From: Nitrospira sp.
GTDB lineage: Bacteria > Nitrospirota > Nitrospiria > Nitrospirales > Nitrospiraceae
DNA length: 15,481 nucleotides
NCBI GenBank assembly: GCA_015904055.1
Contig: JABMDE010000029.1
Location: 34,166 to 49,646 of the forward strand
Direction: 5' to 3'
The notes beneath the pieces were generated by a model, which worked only from the letters and a program-made list of their open reading frames with translations, was not told the DNA's origin and made no database searches. Position 1 is the stretch's first letter. Each line of letters opens with the position of its first letter. Both the position numbers and the translations under genes were made by a program. This document shows positions 1 to 6,352 of the stretch, in pieces.

Positions 1-9
1 CTCCAAACG

Positions 10-46
10 ATTTCATGTGCCGTTGAAAACCCTCAAGGCACGAAAT
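10..46. other. Imperfect hairpin near the left edge
   Basis: Bases 10-14 (ATTTC) pair with 42-46 (GAAAT), 17-21 (GTGCC) with 37-41 (GGCAC), and 23-26 (TTGA) with 33-36 (TCAA). This gives 14 base pairs interrupted by bulges of two bases and one base, closed by a six-base loop. A second small GC stem (58-62 with 72-76) and a T-rich stretch follow, so the pair could be the 3' end structure of a plus-strand gene lying off the left edge. No gene is visible in 1-326 to confirm this. Confidence 0.4.
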
Positions 47-280
47 AACATTTCAAGCCCGGTCATCAAAGCCGGGGAGTTTCTTCTGATCGCCCGTTAG
101 ATCCGGGTGTCTGTAAAACGAGCTATCAGCCTTGCCTGTGCCATGTTTCTGCCACGCACATCCTGCTACGTTCGTCATGTCATGTTCTCTTGTATTTGCC
201 GGTAACCGGTCACGATGACTGTAGGGGTGGATGAGATGGCGGGTCTCGACGGACAGGAATACCGTCTCAGTCTAGGGACT

Positions 281-319
281 GCCCCTGCGTAGCCACAAAT
301 TCATCATGCACGCAGGGGC
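281..319 (-). terminator. Possible terminator hairpin after the TPR gene
   Basis: Bases 281-290 (GCCCCTGCGT) are perfectly complementary to 310-319, with a 19-base loop. The stem starts 8 bases past the TAA of the minus-strand TPR gene, which is where a terminator would sit. There is no T-run after the stem on the minus strand, so it is at best an atypical terminator. The rest of 91-280 shows no gene that I can support. Confidence 0.35.
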
Positions 320-326
320 GGTGCTG

Positions 327-1100
327 TTATCGTTTTGCAGGTGTCGTGGATGTAGCCGGCGAGGTTGTCGCAGCTGGAGTCGTCTCATGTGCTTTTCTGG
401 CATCGAAGATTTTCTCGCGAATGGCCGCTTCACTCGCGAATGGAGAGTTGGGATAGGTCTTCATAAGATCCTGGTATCGTTTCAACGCCCCGTCCATTTT
501 TGCTTGGCTTTCTTCAAGCCTGGCCAGTTCGAACATGGCTTGATCACGATTGGCCGAGGCCGGGTTGCCAAGAATCGCGGTATAGGTCTTTTCCGCCTGG
601 TCTCGATCTCCCTTGGACAGGTAGGCATAGGCAAGTTTTTGCTGAACTAAACCAGCCAGCGGCGTATTCGAGCCATAGGCCGAAAGAAACCTTGTATAGG
701 CAGTAATAGCGGAATCCACTTGATTGGTTTCCATCAAGGCATTTCCCAGGCTGAACAGGGCGATTGGTGCGGATGGAGTCCTCGGATATTCATCCGCAAT
801 TTTCGTATACAGAGTAATTGCTTGGGCAAGGTTGCTCTCGGTCTTTTTTGGATCATTGGCCGGGCGTGTGAGGTAATGAAGGGTGGCTTCATGCTCAATG
901 TCGTGGGCTTTACTTGCCGCTTGCCCGTCATACCACAAGACACCCCAAACACCGGCACCTACTAATACCAACAAGACGCATCCTATGAGTAGCGGCCACC
1001 GGTACTCTTTGAGACCGATGAGTTGGTGTTCCAAGTTGCTCACCATGTGAGCTTCATCGACCGGTAACGATCGCGGCGGCACTTTGATACGATAGGTCAT
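327..1100 (-). CDS. Membrane-anchored tetratricopeptide repeat protein
   Basis: This is a 257-residue protein with a short cytoplasmic N-terminus, one hydrophobic segment at about residues 36-57, and a large remaining domain that should face the periplasm. Residues about 85-235 form helical repeats of TPR type (the A-x-x-x-Y-x-x-x-L-x-x-Y-P pattern recurs, for example around ITLYTKIADEYP and LKRYQDLMKTYP). The tail is rich in Thr, Ala and Pro. The layout resembles YfgM and YbgF/CpoB-like TPR proteins, which act as scaffolds in envelope assembly, but the partner cannot be named. The ATG at 1100 has a GAGG nine bases upstream. The gene diverges from bioF and appears to be a single transcription unit. 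Membrane-bound TPR protein is secure; the role is not. Confidence 0.85.
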   Translation of the reverse strand: MTYRIKVPPRSLPVDEAHMVSNLEHQLIGLKEYRWPLLIGCVLLVLVGAGVWGVLWYDGQAASKAHDIEHEATLHYLTRPANDPKKTESNLAQAITLYTKIADEYPRTPSAPIALFSLGNALMETNQVDSAITAYTRFLSAYGSNTPLAGLVQQKLAYAYLSKGDRDQAEKTYTAILGNPASANRDQAMFELARLEESQAKMDGALKRYQDLMKTYPNSPFASEAAIREKIFDARKAHETTPAATTSPATSTTPAKR

Positions 1101-1133
1101 AGGTCATCGCCTCGGATAATCGAAGAACACACA

Positions 1134-1163
1134 TTCCATTCATAGAAACCTGTGTTTTATACT
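1134..1163 (+). promoter_or_regulatory. Candidate sigma70-type promoter for bioF
   Basis: A TATACT hexamer at 1158-1163 is preceded by a poor -35 box, TTCCAT at 1134-1139, with an 18-base spacer. It lies in the short gap between the divergent TPR gene and bioF, 60-odd bases before the likely bioF start. Only the -10 element is convincing. Confidence 0.3.
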
Positions 1164-1225
1164 AGGGAGGCATTTGCCTTGTCAATCAATGGGCAGATGC
1201 AGTGCAGATGGTCTACGAGGACGAC

Positions 1226-2386
1226 ATGTTTCAGGAAAAACTCCGACAGATGGCCGATGAGTCGTTGACTCGCCGCCTGAGAGTGCTGAGTTCCGGGACA
1301 GGCGCGACTGTTCAATTTGGCGGGCGGTCCATCATTCTCCTCTGTTCCAATGATTATCTGGGGCTTGCGATGCATCCCGCCGTTATTCACGCTGCGGTCC
1401 GCGCGACCGAATTGTATGGAAGCGGCGCCGGTGCATCGCGTCTGGTTTGCGGTACGCTTCCGCCACATGAAGAACTGGAATCCGCCTTGGCCCGCTTCAA
1501 GGGAACTGAGGCTGCGCTCTTATTTGGATCAGGATACTTGGCGAACCTTGGTATCATTCCCAGGTTGATCGATCACAAGGGTCTTATTCTGGCAGATCGA
1601 TTGTGCCATGCCAGTCTCATCGATGGCTGCAGGCTAAGCGGGGCGACTTTCCGGGTCTATCGTCATCGGGATAGCAGCCATGTTGAATCGCTGTTGAAAC
1701 GGCGATCATCAAATCGGCCTGCGTTGATCGTCACCGATGGGCTCTTCAGTATGGATGGCGATCTGGCTCCGTTACCGGAGTTGGCCGTGCTGGCCAAGCG
1801 GTACGATGCAATGCTGTATGTCGATGACGCACATGGATCCGGCATCATGGGCGTAACCGGTCGAGGGACGCTCGAACACTTTGGGGTGGAACGCGAGATC
1901 GATTTTCACATGGGGACGCTGGGTAAAGCGATGGGGAGCAGCGGTGCCTATCTCGCAGGGTCTCGTGACATCGTCGAATATCTGCTCAATACCGCCCGTC
2001 CGTTTCTCTTTACCACTGCGTCTCCGCCCAGCACCGCCGCCGCAGCTGGTGCAGCACTTGCCGTTATTCAACAGGAGCCTGAGCGGCGGTCGCGTCTGTG
2101 GTCCAATCGGCACCGTCTGTTTCATGGATTGCAACAGATTGGGTTCCGTATGACGGAAACCGTGAGCCCGATCCTTCCCATCCTGATCGGTGATGCGGCA
2201 GTGGCTGTCGCCTTCGCCGAACACTTGTTAGCGCATGGAGTTTATGCACCGGCCATCAGGCCCCCCACCGTTCCTGATCATACCAGCCGTATCCGTGTCA
2301 CGGTGACATCAGAACACACGACGGATCACATCGACGCCGCCCTCCGTGCGTTTGAATCGGCAGGGCGGGCGACCGGTCTGCTGTGA
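1226..2386 (+). CDS. bioF: 8-amino-7-oxononanoate synthase (biotin synthesis)
   Basis: This PLP enzyme condenses pimeloyl-thioester with L-alanine to give 8-amino-7-oxononanoate (KAPA), the first ring-building step of biotin synthesis, in the cytosol. The alpha-oxoamine synthase signatures are present: CSNDYLGL near the N-terminus, the YGSGAGASRL segment, DDAHGSG (cofactor ring contact) and the PLP lysine in LGKAMGSSG (residue 234 from the chosen start, close to Lys236 of E. coli BioF). The length of 386 aa is normal. The reading frame opens with a GTG at 1202, but I prefer the ATG at 1226 because GAGG lies five bases before it and family members start in this way. Related enzymes (KBL, ALAS) share the fold, so the assignment rests on overall likeness. 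No other bio gene is adjacent, unlike the usual bio operon. Confidence 0.88.
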   Translation: MFQEKLRQMADESLTRRLRVLSSGTGATVQFGGRSIILLCSNDYLGLAMHPAVIHAAVRATELYGSGAGASRLVCGTLPPHEELESALARFKGTEAALLFGSGYLANLGIIPRLIDHKGLILADRLCHASLIDGCRLSGATFRVYRHRDSSHVESLLKRRSSNRPALIVTDGLFSMDGDLAPLPELAVLAKRYDAMLYVDDAHGSGIMGVTGRGTLEHFGVEREIDFHMGTLGKAMGSSGAYLAGSRDIVEYLLNTARPFLFTTASPPSTAAAAGAALAVIQQEPERRSRLWSNRHRLFHGLQQIGFRMTETVSPILPILIGDAAVAVAFAEHLLAHGVYAPAIRPPTVPDHTSRIRVTVTSEHTTDHIDAALRAFESAGRATGLL

Positions 2387-2415
2387 TACCTGCCCAATAG
2401 GCAGCCGGCTCACGC

Positions 2416-2446
2416 CTGCGGTTGCATAGCACTGCGATCACCGCAG
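2416..2446 (+). terminator. Weak hairpin after bioF
   Basis: CTGCGGT at 2416-2422 pairs with ACCGCAG at 2440-2446 across a 17-base loop. A smaller stem (2390-2394 with 2400-2404) lies just before it. They follow the bioF stop by 4-30 bases, but no T-run follows, so termination here is only a possibility. Confidence 0.25.
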
Positions 2447-2453
2447 CTGGTCC

Positions 2454-2680
2454 TCAATCGAAATCGTAGCCGTAGCGGTTCTGATCGCGCTGCACCTTCC
2501 AGCTATTTTCTTGCCTTCTCGGTTCGCTATGGCATGATGCACACCAGCACCTCAACGCACATAGTCAGGCATAGATTGAAACGGTCACCGACACATCGCT
2601 GTCTTGCAACTTCAGCTGGATTCCTTCACGCCTGCGCCCGTTCAGGAAACCCCATAATCTCATGACGGAGTGATCTCGAT
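2454..2680 (-). other. Gap with possible gene remnants, minus strand
   Basis: No intact gene is visible between bioF and the pilT fragment. On the minus strand one frame reads protein-like in two pieces: a stretch ending in a TGA at 2565-2567 (last residues LKLQDSDVSVTVSIYA) and, in the same frame after that stop, a 33-codon stretch at 2555-2454 ending NSWKVQRDQNRYGYDFD and containing CASCH. Neither piece has a convincing start or ribosome site. They may be remnants of decayed genes or chance frames, and I recognise no family. Confidence 0.25.
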
Positions 2681-3083
2681 GGATATTTCGAAGCTGCTTA
2701 CGTTTTCGGTGAAAGAAGGCGCATCGGACTGTCACATCAGCGCAGGAGAGCCGCCGATGATCCGAATCCACGGCGATCTCAAGAAACTTGACCATCCCGC
2801 CCTGTCACCGGAAGAAACCCATTCCCTCATCTATGACATGATGAGCGACGTGCAGCGGAAAAACTTCGAGGAACACCGGGAATGCGATTTTTCCTTCGAG
2901 CTGGGCGACATCGCACGCTTTCGTGTGAACGTCTTCGTACAGCAGCGAGGACTGGGCGCGGTATTCCGGAACATTCCGACGACGATTCTCCCCCTGGAAA
3001 AACTCGGCATGCCCCCCATTCTCCGGCAGCTCTGTGACCTGTTGGGGTGGTCGAGGAGAAGGCTCAATGGGATGGCGGTCTGA
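2679..3083 (+). pseudogene. pilT: Truncated pilT: N-terminal domain only
   Basis: PilT is the hexameric ATPase that retracts type IV pili. Residues 1 to about 118 match the start of PilT/PilU-type ATPases: the conserved SDCHISAGEPPMIRIHGDL segment, a DFSFELGDIARFRVNVF-type strand, and the linker LEKLGMPPILRQLCDL that normally leads into the RecA-like core. Here the match ends at about base 3040. The Walker A box, Asp and His boxes and Walker B box are all absent, and an unrelated 17-residue tail runs to a TGA. At 134 aa instead of roughly 350 or more, it cannot be a working ATPase. The ATG at 2679 is chosen because GGAG lies eight bases upstream; a GTG at 2670 is in frame but overlaps that site. 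No other pilus gene is present. A deletion or recombination joint at about 3040 is the simplest explanation. Confidence 0.8.
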
Positions 3084-3227
3084 TTTGGCCTGCGTCGCTG
3101 GGTGGAAGTCGTCCATGCTTCGATAGGAACAGCCTATTTGATCGCAGTGTACTCGGCAGCCGGTATGAACTCAATGGGAGGCTGGTCTGCGGCGACGTTG
3201 GTGATGTCATCGCAGATCCTGTATTGA
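3084..3227 (+). pseudogene. 47-codon remnant after the pilT break
   Basis: Directly after the TGA that ends the pilT fragment, the same frame stays open for 47 codons to a TGA at 3225-3227. It reads like part of a membrane protein (WVEVVHASIGTAYLIAVYSA, then a Gly/Met/Ser-rich stretch). I do not recognise the family. It has no start signal of its own, so it is probably the 3' remnant of a gene brought next to pilT by a deletion, or a chance open frame. Confidence 0.3.
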
Positions 3228-3250
3228 ATTGAAGGATGTGTACTCGATAA

Positions 3251-3272
3251 GACTTTTTCAGCATCCTGCTAT
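3251..3272. repeat. Possible end of a dispersed repeat
   Basis: The segment read on the minus strand as AGCAGGATGCTGAAAAAGTC begins at the stop codon of the Mo-enzyme gene. From memory, similar GGATGCTGAAAAAG motifs occur as ends of dispersed inverted-repeat elements just after genes in Nitrospira-like genomes. No matching second end is visible in this window, so this would be a solitary half. The repeat status rests on recall and is not shown by the window. Confidence 0.3.
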
Positions 3273-4039
3273 ATCCCCGCATACCATTCATACCCCTGGT
3301 CTTCCCAATAGCCGCCCTTCCCTCCGCCGATACCGGCGAGCGATTCGACAAGCTCGATCCGCATCACGTATTTCGCCTGCTTGTACCCAAGTTGCCGCTC
3401 GAAACGGAGACGGAGTGGAGCGCCATGCGGCACATCTAGCGGGGCACTGTTCAGTTCATACGCTAGAATTGTTTGCGGATGATAACAGTCGGCTAGCGCG
3501 ATGCTCTCATAGTAAGACACGCCTTCATCATCCACATCGGCACAATGGAACACAGCAAACTTGGCCGTTGGCATGGGCTGCACTTCATGCATCAGCTCTC
3601 CGAGCGGTATGCCGGTCCATTTACCGATTGCGCTCCAGCCTTCTACGCAATCATGGCGGGTAATCTGGGTGCGTGACGGCAACTCCTTCAGCGCGGCCAA
3701 CGACCAACTTCGTGGCCTGTCGACCAGGCCGCTGACCTCCAGCATCCACTCAGAAAAGACCTGCATGAGATGTTCGGCATAGGTATCCGTACCTGGGTCG
3801 GTGTTACCGTTGGCGGGAAATATTGTCGAGATATCCGCGTCGCGATATTCGTGAGCCAAGGCACTCCTCGGTGTCACGGCGCGCTGCACGGTCTCGGTCA
3901 ATTTTTCGGTTGATCGCAGGATCGAAGGAAACCAGCTGCTCCGTGTGAGATTGTCACAGCCGGAGAGCGCCACTAGACTCGCAGCTCCCACTGTTCCTTT
4001 CAAAAACCCTCGCCGTTCCAACGTGTGGTCAGCGTTCAT
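3269..4039 (-). CDS. Tat-exported Mo-cofactor oxidoreductase, SUOX/MsrP-like
   Basis: The 256-residue protein begins with a twin-arginine signal (RRGFLKG, Arg9-Arg10) that ends in a lipobox-like LSGC at Cys28, so it is probably exported folded and may be lipid-anchored. The sulfite oxidase-fold molybdopterin domain follows. The motif TRHDCVEGWS holds the cysteine expected to bind molybdenum (Cys131), and DVPHGAPLRLRFERQLGYKQ is typical of the family. Known members oxidise sulfite (SorA type) or reduce methionine sulfoxide (MsrP/YedY). There is no C-terminal Ig-like dimerisation domain, which fits MsrP-like enzymes better than sulfite oxidases. An ATG at 4054 has no ribosome site; the ATG at 4039 has GAGAG upstream and gives a cleaner signal peptide. 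The gene overlaps the upstream cytochrome b by 11 nt, so the two are probably translated together and work as electron donor and catalytic subunit. Substrate is not proven by sequence. Confidence 0.85.
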   Translation of the reverse strand: MNADHTLERRGFLKGTVGAASLVALSGCDNLTRSSWFPSILRSTEKLTETVQRAVTPRSALAHEYRDADISTIFPANGNTDPGTDTYAEHLMQVFSEWMLEVSGLVDRPRSWSLAALKELPSRTQITRHDCVEGWSAIGKWTGIPLGELMHEVQPMPTAKFAVFHCADVDDEGVSYYESIALADCYHPQTILAYELNSAPLDVPHGAPLRLRFERQLGYKQAKYVMRIELVESLAGIGGGKGGYWEDQGYEWYAGI

Positions 4040-4907
4040 GGCCGACTCTCTCATGTCTGACGATGAACCAGCCGGTGATCATCGAGCGGATATTGTTGAA
4101 GAATCCGGTGAGAGTGACCTGAATGACATGGATCACGATAAACCCGACGAATGAAAAACAGGCAATAAAGTGGATCGTCCTTGCTGCCTGGCGTCCTCCG
4201 AAGAGCGTGAGCAACCACGGAAACGCCGCATCGATTGTTGGTGACATGGTCAGACCCGTGAGCACGATCAGCGGCGCGACCACGAACAAGATGCAGGCAT
4301 AGGACAGCTTCTGAAGGACGTTGTACCGTTTGGCTTCATCACCGATTGGATGTCGGAGGGTTACATGATGTTTGACAGACAGACCGATGTGACGAAGGTC
4401 CTTTGTGTTCGGAACAAGATCGCGCGTGACATGACGACTTGCGATGGCATAGGCGGTAAATAAGAGCCCGTTAATCACAAAAATCCATGCAAAGAGTAGG
4501 TGCCATTGCCGCCCCATCGCGAGCCACTTGGCACTCGGAACAGTTGCCCAGGCAGGAAAGGCGCGAGTCATGCCATCGGAATAGCCCAATACGCCGGTCG
4601 TATTGAATTCATCCTCCCCAATAGTCGTCAGGCCGTTCACCTCGCCGCTCTCGGCCTGTACATGCCTTATCGAAAGCAGCGGTCGATCGCGGTCCGACCG
4701 ATCGCCCCAATAGAGAGCCGGATGTGCATTAAAGATCTGAAGCCCACTCATGATTAGGATGATCAGAATAGGAACGTTCAGCCAATGACTGATCCGTACC
4801 GGCAACCGATGGCGATAGACGCGCTCGACCGGAGGCGGTGGCTCCATGAGCCGACTTGGCTCCCCTACCCGATGTGGTTCTGTTCCTGATTGAACGAAGG
4901 AGTGCAT
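4029..4907 (-). CDS. b-type cytochrome membrane subunit (PhsC/b561-like)
   Basis: This 292-residue integral membrane protein has four clear hydrophobic segments (from the chosen start, about residues 46-62, 135-157, 204-224 and 244-266). Histidines suited to heme b lie in or beside them: His41 (RISHWLN), His136 (RQWHLLFAW), His246 (RTIHFIACF) and His260 (FIVIHVIQV). The pattern fits the cytochrome b561 / thiosulfate-reductase cytochrome b family (COG4117 type), which passes electrons between quinone and periplasmic Mo enzymes. It is not the six-helix MsrQ (YedZ) type. The frame opens with a TTG at 4922, but the ATG at 4907 has AGGTGG six bases upstream and is preferred. Its stop overlaps the start of the Mo enzyme, the likely redox partner. 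A loop of about 65 residues separates helices 1 and 2. Confidence 0.85.
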   Translation of the reverse strand: MHSFVQSGTEPHRVGEPSRLMEPPPPVERVYRHRLPVRISHWLNVPILIILIMSGLQIFNAHPALYWGDRSDRDRPLLSIRHVQAESGEVNGLTTIGEDEFNTTGVLGYSDGMTRAFPAWATVPSAKWLAMGRQWHLLFAWIFVINGLLFTAYAIASRHVTRDLVPNTKDLRHIGLSVKHHVTLRHPIGDEAKRYNVLQKLSYACILFVVAPLIVLTGLTMSPTIDAAFPWLLTLFGGRQAARTIHFIACFSFVGFIVIHVIQVTLTGFFNNIRSMITGWFIVRHERVGHER

Positions 4908-4998
4908 GATGCCACCTTTCAAGATGACGTCTGTAGATCGTAGCTCTTGGTCGAAGGCGCAGCGAGGTTCTTACAGGTGGCTGTTGGCGCAAGCGGGA

Positions 4999-5040
4999 GC
5001 CAAACAAAACAGCCTGCGGTCGGATAAGCCGAGCGCAGGC
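4999..5040 (-). terminator. Intrinsic terminator after the Met/Lys-rich gene
   Basis: GCCTGCG at 5012-5018 pairs with CGCAGGC at 5034-5040. After a G/G mismatch, TCGG (5020-5023) pairs with CCGA (5029-5032) around an ATAAG loop. On the minus strand the stem is followed by TGTTTTGTTTGG, a T-rich tail. It lies 35 bases past the stop of the Met/Lys-rich gene and about 105 bases before the cytochrome b start, so the redox pair depends on read-through or on its own promoter. Confidence 0.75.
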
Positions 5041-5075
5041 CGTGAGATAGAGCGCACAGGAGAGAGCGATCTGTT

Positions 5076-5414
5076 TTAGTACCCCATCATCCCTTTCATC
5101 TCGCCCTTCATGGCATCCTTCTTAGCCTTCATGTCGTCCTTCATCGCATCTTTCTGTGCTTTCATCTCGTCCTTTTTCATCTTCATCTCACCCTTCATCG
5201 CGTCCTTCTTGTCTTTCATCGCATCGACTTTTCCCTTCATCTCGTCTTTGCGTCCCTGCACCTCGCCTTTCACCGCGTCCTTCTGCGCTTTCATTTCGCT
5301 TTGCATCTCACCCTTCATTTCGTTTTTCAATGCGCCCAACTCGTCGGCGAATGAGAGAGCGCTGATTCCGGTCAGACACATAGCAGCGACGGATGCCAAC
5401 AATAACTTTTTCAT
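5076..5414 (-). CDS. Exported Met/Lys-rich repeat protein, MrpX-like
   Basis: The 112-residue protein starts with a signal peptide (KK, then a hydrophobic core, cleavage likely after SFA at residue 23). The mature part, about 89 residues, is almost entirely charged helix: around 23 lysines and 15 methionines, the rest mostly Asp, Glu, Ala and Gly, with no Cys, His, Trp or Pro. Units such as KKDAMKGEMK and KAQKDAMKDDMK recur at roughly 7- and 11-residue steps, as in long amphipathic or single helices. Composition, size and export match the methionine-rich periplasmic peptide MrpX of Azospira suillum, which consumes hypochlorite by Met oxidation. The longer frame to 5498 is rejected: the ATG at 5414 has a perfect AGGAGG six bases upstream. 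It lies 80 bases after the YHS gene and is followed by a terminator. Metal binding or a structural role are alternatives. Confidence 0.85.
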   Translation of the reverse strand: MKKLLLASVAAMCLTGISALSFADELGALKNEMKGEMQSEMKAQKDAVKGEVQGRKDEMKGKVDAMKDKKDAMKGEMKMKKDEMKAQKDAMKDDMKAKKDAMKGEMKGMMGY

Positions 5415-5494
5415 CAGAACCTCCTGGGTGGTGATAACGGACTGAATAGTGATCATGACACCATGCCATGACTGAGAAATCAAGTTGCTCTTTG

Positions 5495-5959
5495 TCATTC
5501 GCGAATATTGGTAAGCTTCTTCACCTCAGGCCAATTGGCATCGGCCGTTCCAATATAACCGGGAATATCTGAGAGCCAGTGCGATCGGACCGTCTCACTA
5601 TAGTTCAAATAAAGCTTGCCGCCTACGAGCGTGAAGGCTGCGGGATCGACCGCAGCTTTATAGCCCTTGGCCATCCCATAGGCACAATACCCACCGTACT
5701 GTGGCGCATACTTGGACGGATCAGCGACAAAGGCATCCCGATGAGCGGCTGAAGTAAAATAAAAAGTTGAGCCATGATGGTCGGCACGGAATTCCGACGA
5801 CCCTTTGGTCGGTATCATCACAGTAAAATAAGCCACGGGATCGTATCCCTCAATTGCCAGACCTTTCCGTTCAAAATACTGACTGGCAACGGCAGGCACA
5901 AGGCCGGTGAAGAACAACAGGACAATAGTCATGGCCGAGACGGTTTTCATGGTTTCCAT
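5495..5959 (-). CDS. Exported YHS-domain protein
   Basis: This 154-residue protein has an N-terminal signal peptide (hydrophobic run about residues 8-24, ending near VASQ) and a single YHS-like domain. Family features are GYDPVAYFT at the start of the domain, the FYFTSAAHRDAFVADPSKYAPQYGGYCAYGMAKG block and a C-terminal WLSDIPGYIGTADANWP segment. YHS domains are small folds named for a Tyr-His-Ser motif and thought to bind metals in some proteins; exported single-domain versions are common but mostly of unknown role. Starts at 5968 (GTG), 5959 and 5950 (ATG) are in frame. I choose 5959 because GGTGG lies about five bases upstream. It follows the anti-sigma gene by 69 bases and precedes the Met/Lys-rich gene, so it is probably an output gene of the same regulon. 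Function unknown. Confidence 0.8.
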   Translation of the reverse strand: METMKTVSAMTIVLLFFTGLVPAVASQYFERKGLAIEGYDPVAYFTVMIPTKGSSEFRADHHGSTFYFTSAAHRDAFVADPSKYAPQYGGYCAYGMAKGYKAAVDPAAFTLVGGKLYLNYSETVRSHWLSDIPGYIGTADANWPEVKKLTNIRE

Positions 5960-6002
5960 TTCTCCCACCCGTACAGTGCTTCATCCCCTCCGTACAGGTA
6001 TA

Positions 6003-6025
6003 TGGTCATGACGACCAAGGTCATG
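6003..6025. promoter_or_regulatory. Repeat pair upstream of the YHS gene, possible operator
   Basis: GGTCATG occurs twice in direct orientation (6004-6010 and 6019-6025). The first copy also forms an inverted repeat, TGGTC-ATGAC-GACCA (6003-6017). The cluster sits in the 69-base gap between the anti-sigma and YHS genes. It could bind a regulator of the last two genes of the operon; there is no direct support. Confidence 0.2.
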
Positions 6026-6028
6026 TAT

Positions 6029-6298
6029 TCACTGCCGACGCTGCCGTGCTGTCAGCGCTTGCCGCAAGGTGTCAGGAAGGGGCGGTATCATCGCAGTCTC
6101 AGGTAACGATCCGACAAGGTCTCGGATCGCGACGATTTGCTTGACGTAGGCCTCACAGCCCGCACAGCTGGCCAGATGCAGCGCGATCCGGACGTTTCGA
6201 TCCTCACCCGCATGCGCATCAAGATAGGCGGAAGTCCACTCGGCTACCTCCTGGCAGGTCATTTCTCTCGCTGGCTCCTCGGTATTAGTATCAGTCAT
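6029..6298 (-). CDS. Soluble zinc-type anti-sigma factor (zf-HC2/ZAS)
   Basis: At 89 residues with no membrane segment, this is a cytoplasmic anti-sigma factor. Cys15, His41, Cys45 and Cys48 form the zinc-binding set (MTCQE near the start and HLASCAGC in the middle), the HxxxCxxC signature of ZAS-domain proteins such as RsrA and ChrR. The spacing from the first Cys to the His, then to the two Cys, equals that of RsrA (Cys11, His37, Cys41, Cys44), which releases its sigma factor on thiol oxidation. The protein should bind and hold inactive the ECF sigma factor encoded 54 bases upstream on the same strand. The ATG at 6298 has GAGG eight bases upstream; an ATG at codon 13 has a weaker site. Redox sensing is inferred from the motif only. 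Confidence 0.82.
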   Translation of the reverse strand: MTDTNTEEPAREMTCQEVAEWTSAYLDAHAGEDRNVRIALHLASCAGCEAYVKQIVAIRDLVGSLPETAMIPPLPDTLRQALTARQRRQ

Positions 6299-6352
6299 GG
6301 GGAATACCTCACTGTGATGTCTCAGTCGTGAGTCATTCCTCCAGGCTGTTTC

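Noticed and set aside
1585..1600. TGGCA with a TTG about 12 bases later inside bioF
   Set aside because: The -12 dinucleotide is GT, not GC, and the site is within a coding region on the coding strand with no gene start after it.
1772..2224. Minus-strand open frame of 150 codons inside bioF
   Set aside because: Antisense of a strongly supported enzyme gene.
2679..3083. Intact small PilT-like protein
   Set aside because: The homology stops at the linker before the core and the tail is unrelated, so truncation is simpler; kept as a pseudogene with the alternative noted.
4509..4560. TGGCAC followed by TTGCC, resembling a sigma54 promoter
   Set aside because: The GG-GC distance is wrong by several bases and it lies inside the cytochrome b gene.
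5110..5445. Plus-strand open frame of 111 codons rich in Ser, Phe and Ile
   Set aside because: It is the antisense of the Met/Lys-rich repeat gene; the repeats keep the opposite frame open. No ribosome site, and the minus frame has a signal peptide and a perfect AGGAGG.
5415..5480. TTGATT with TGTCAT 17 bases on, minus strand, before the Met/Lys-rich gene
   Set aside because: Both boxes match the consensus poorly; not enough to claim a promoter, though an internal one is possible.
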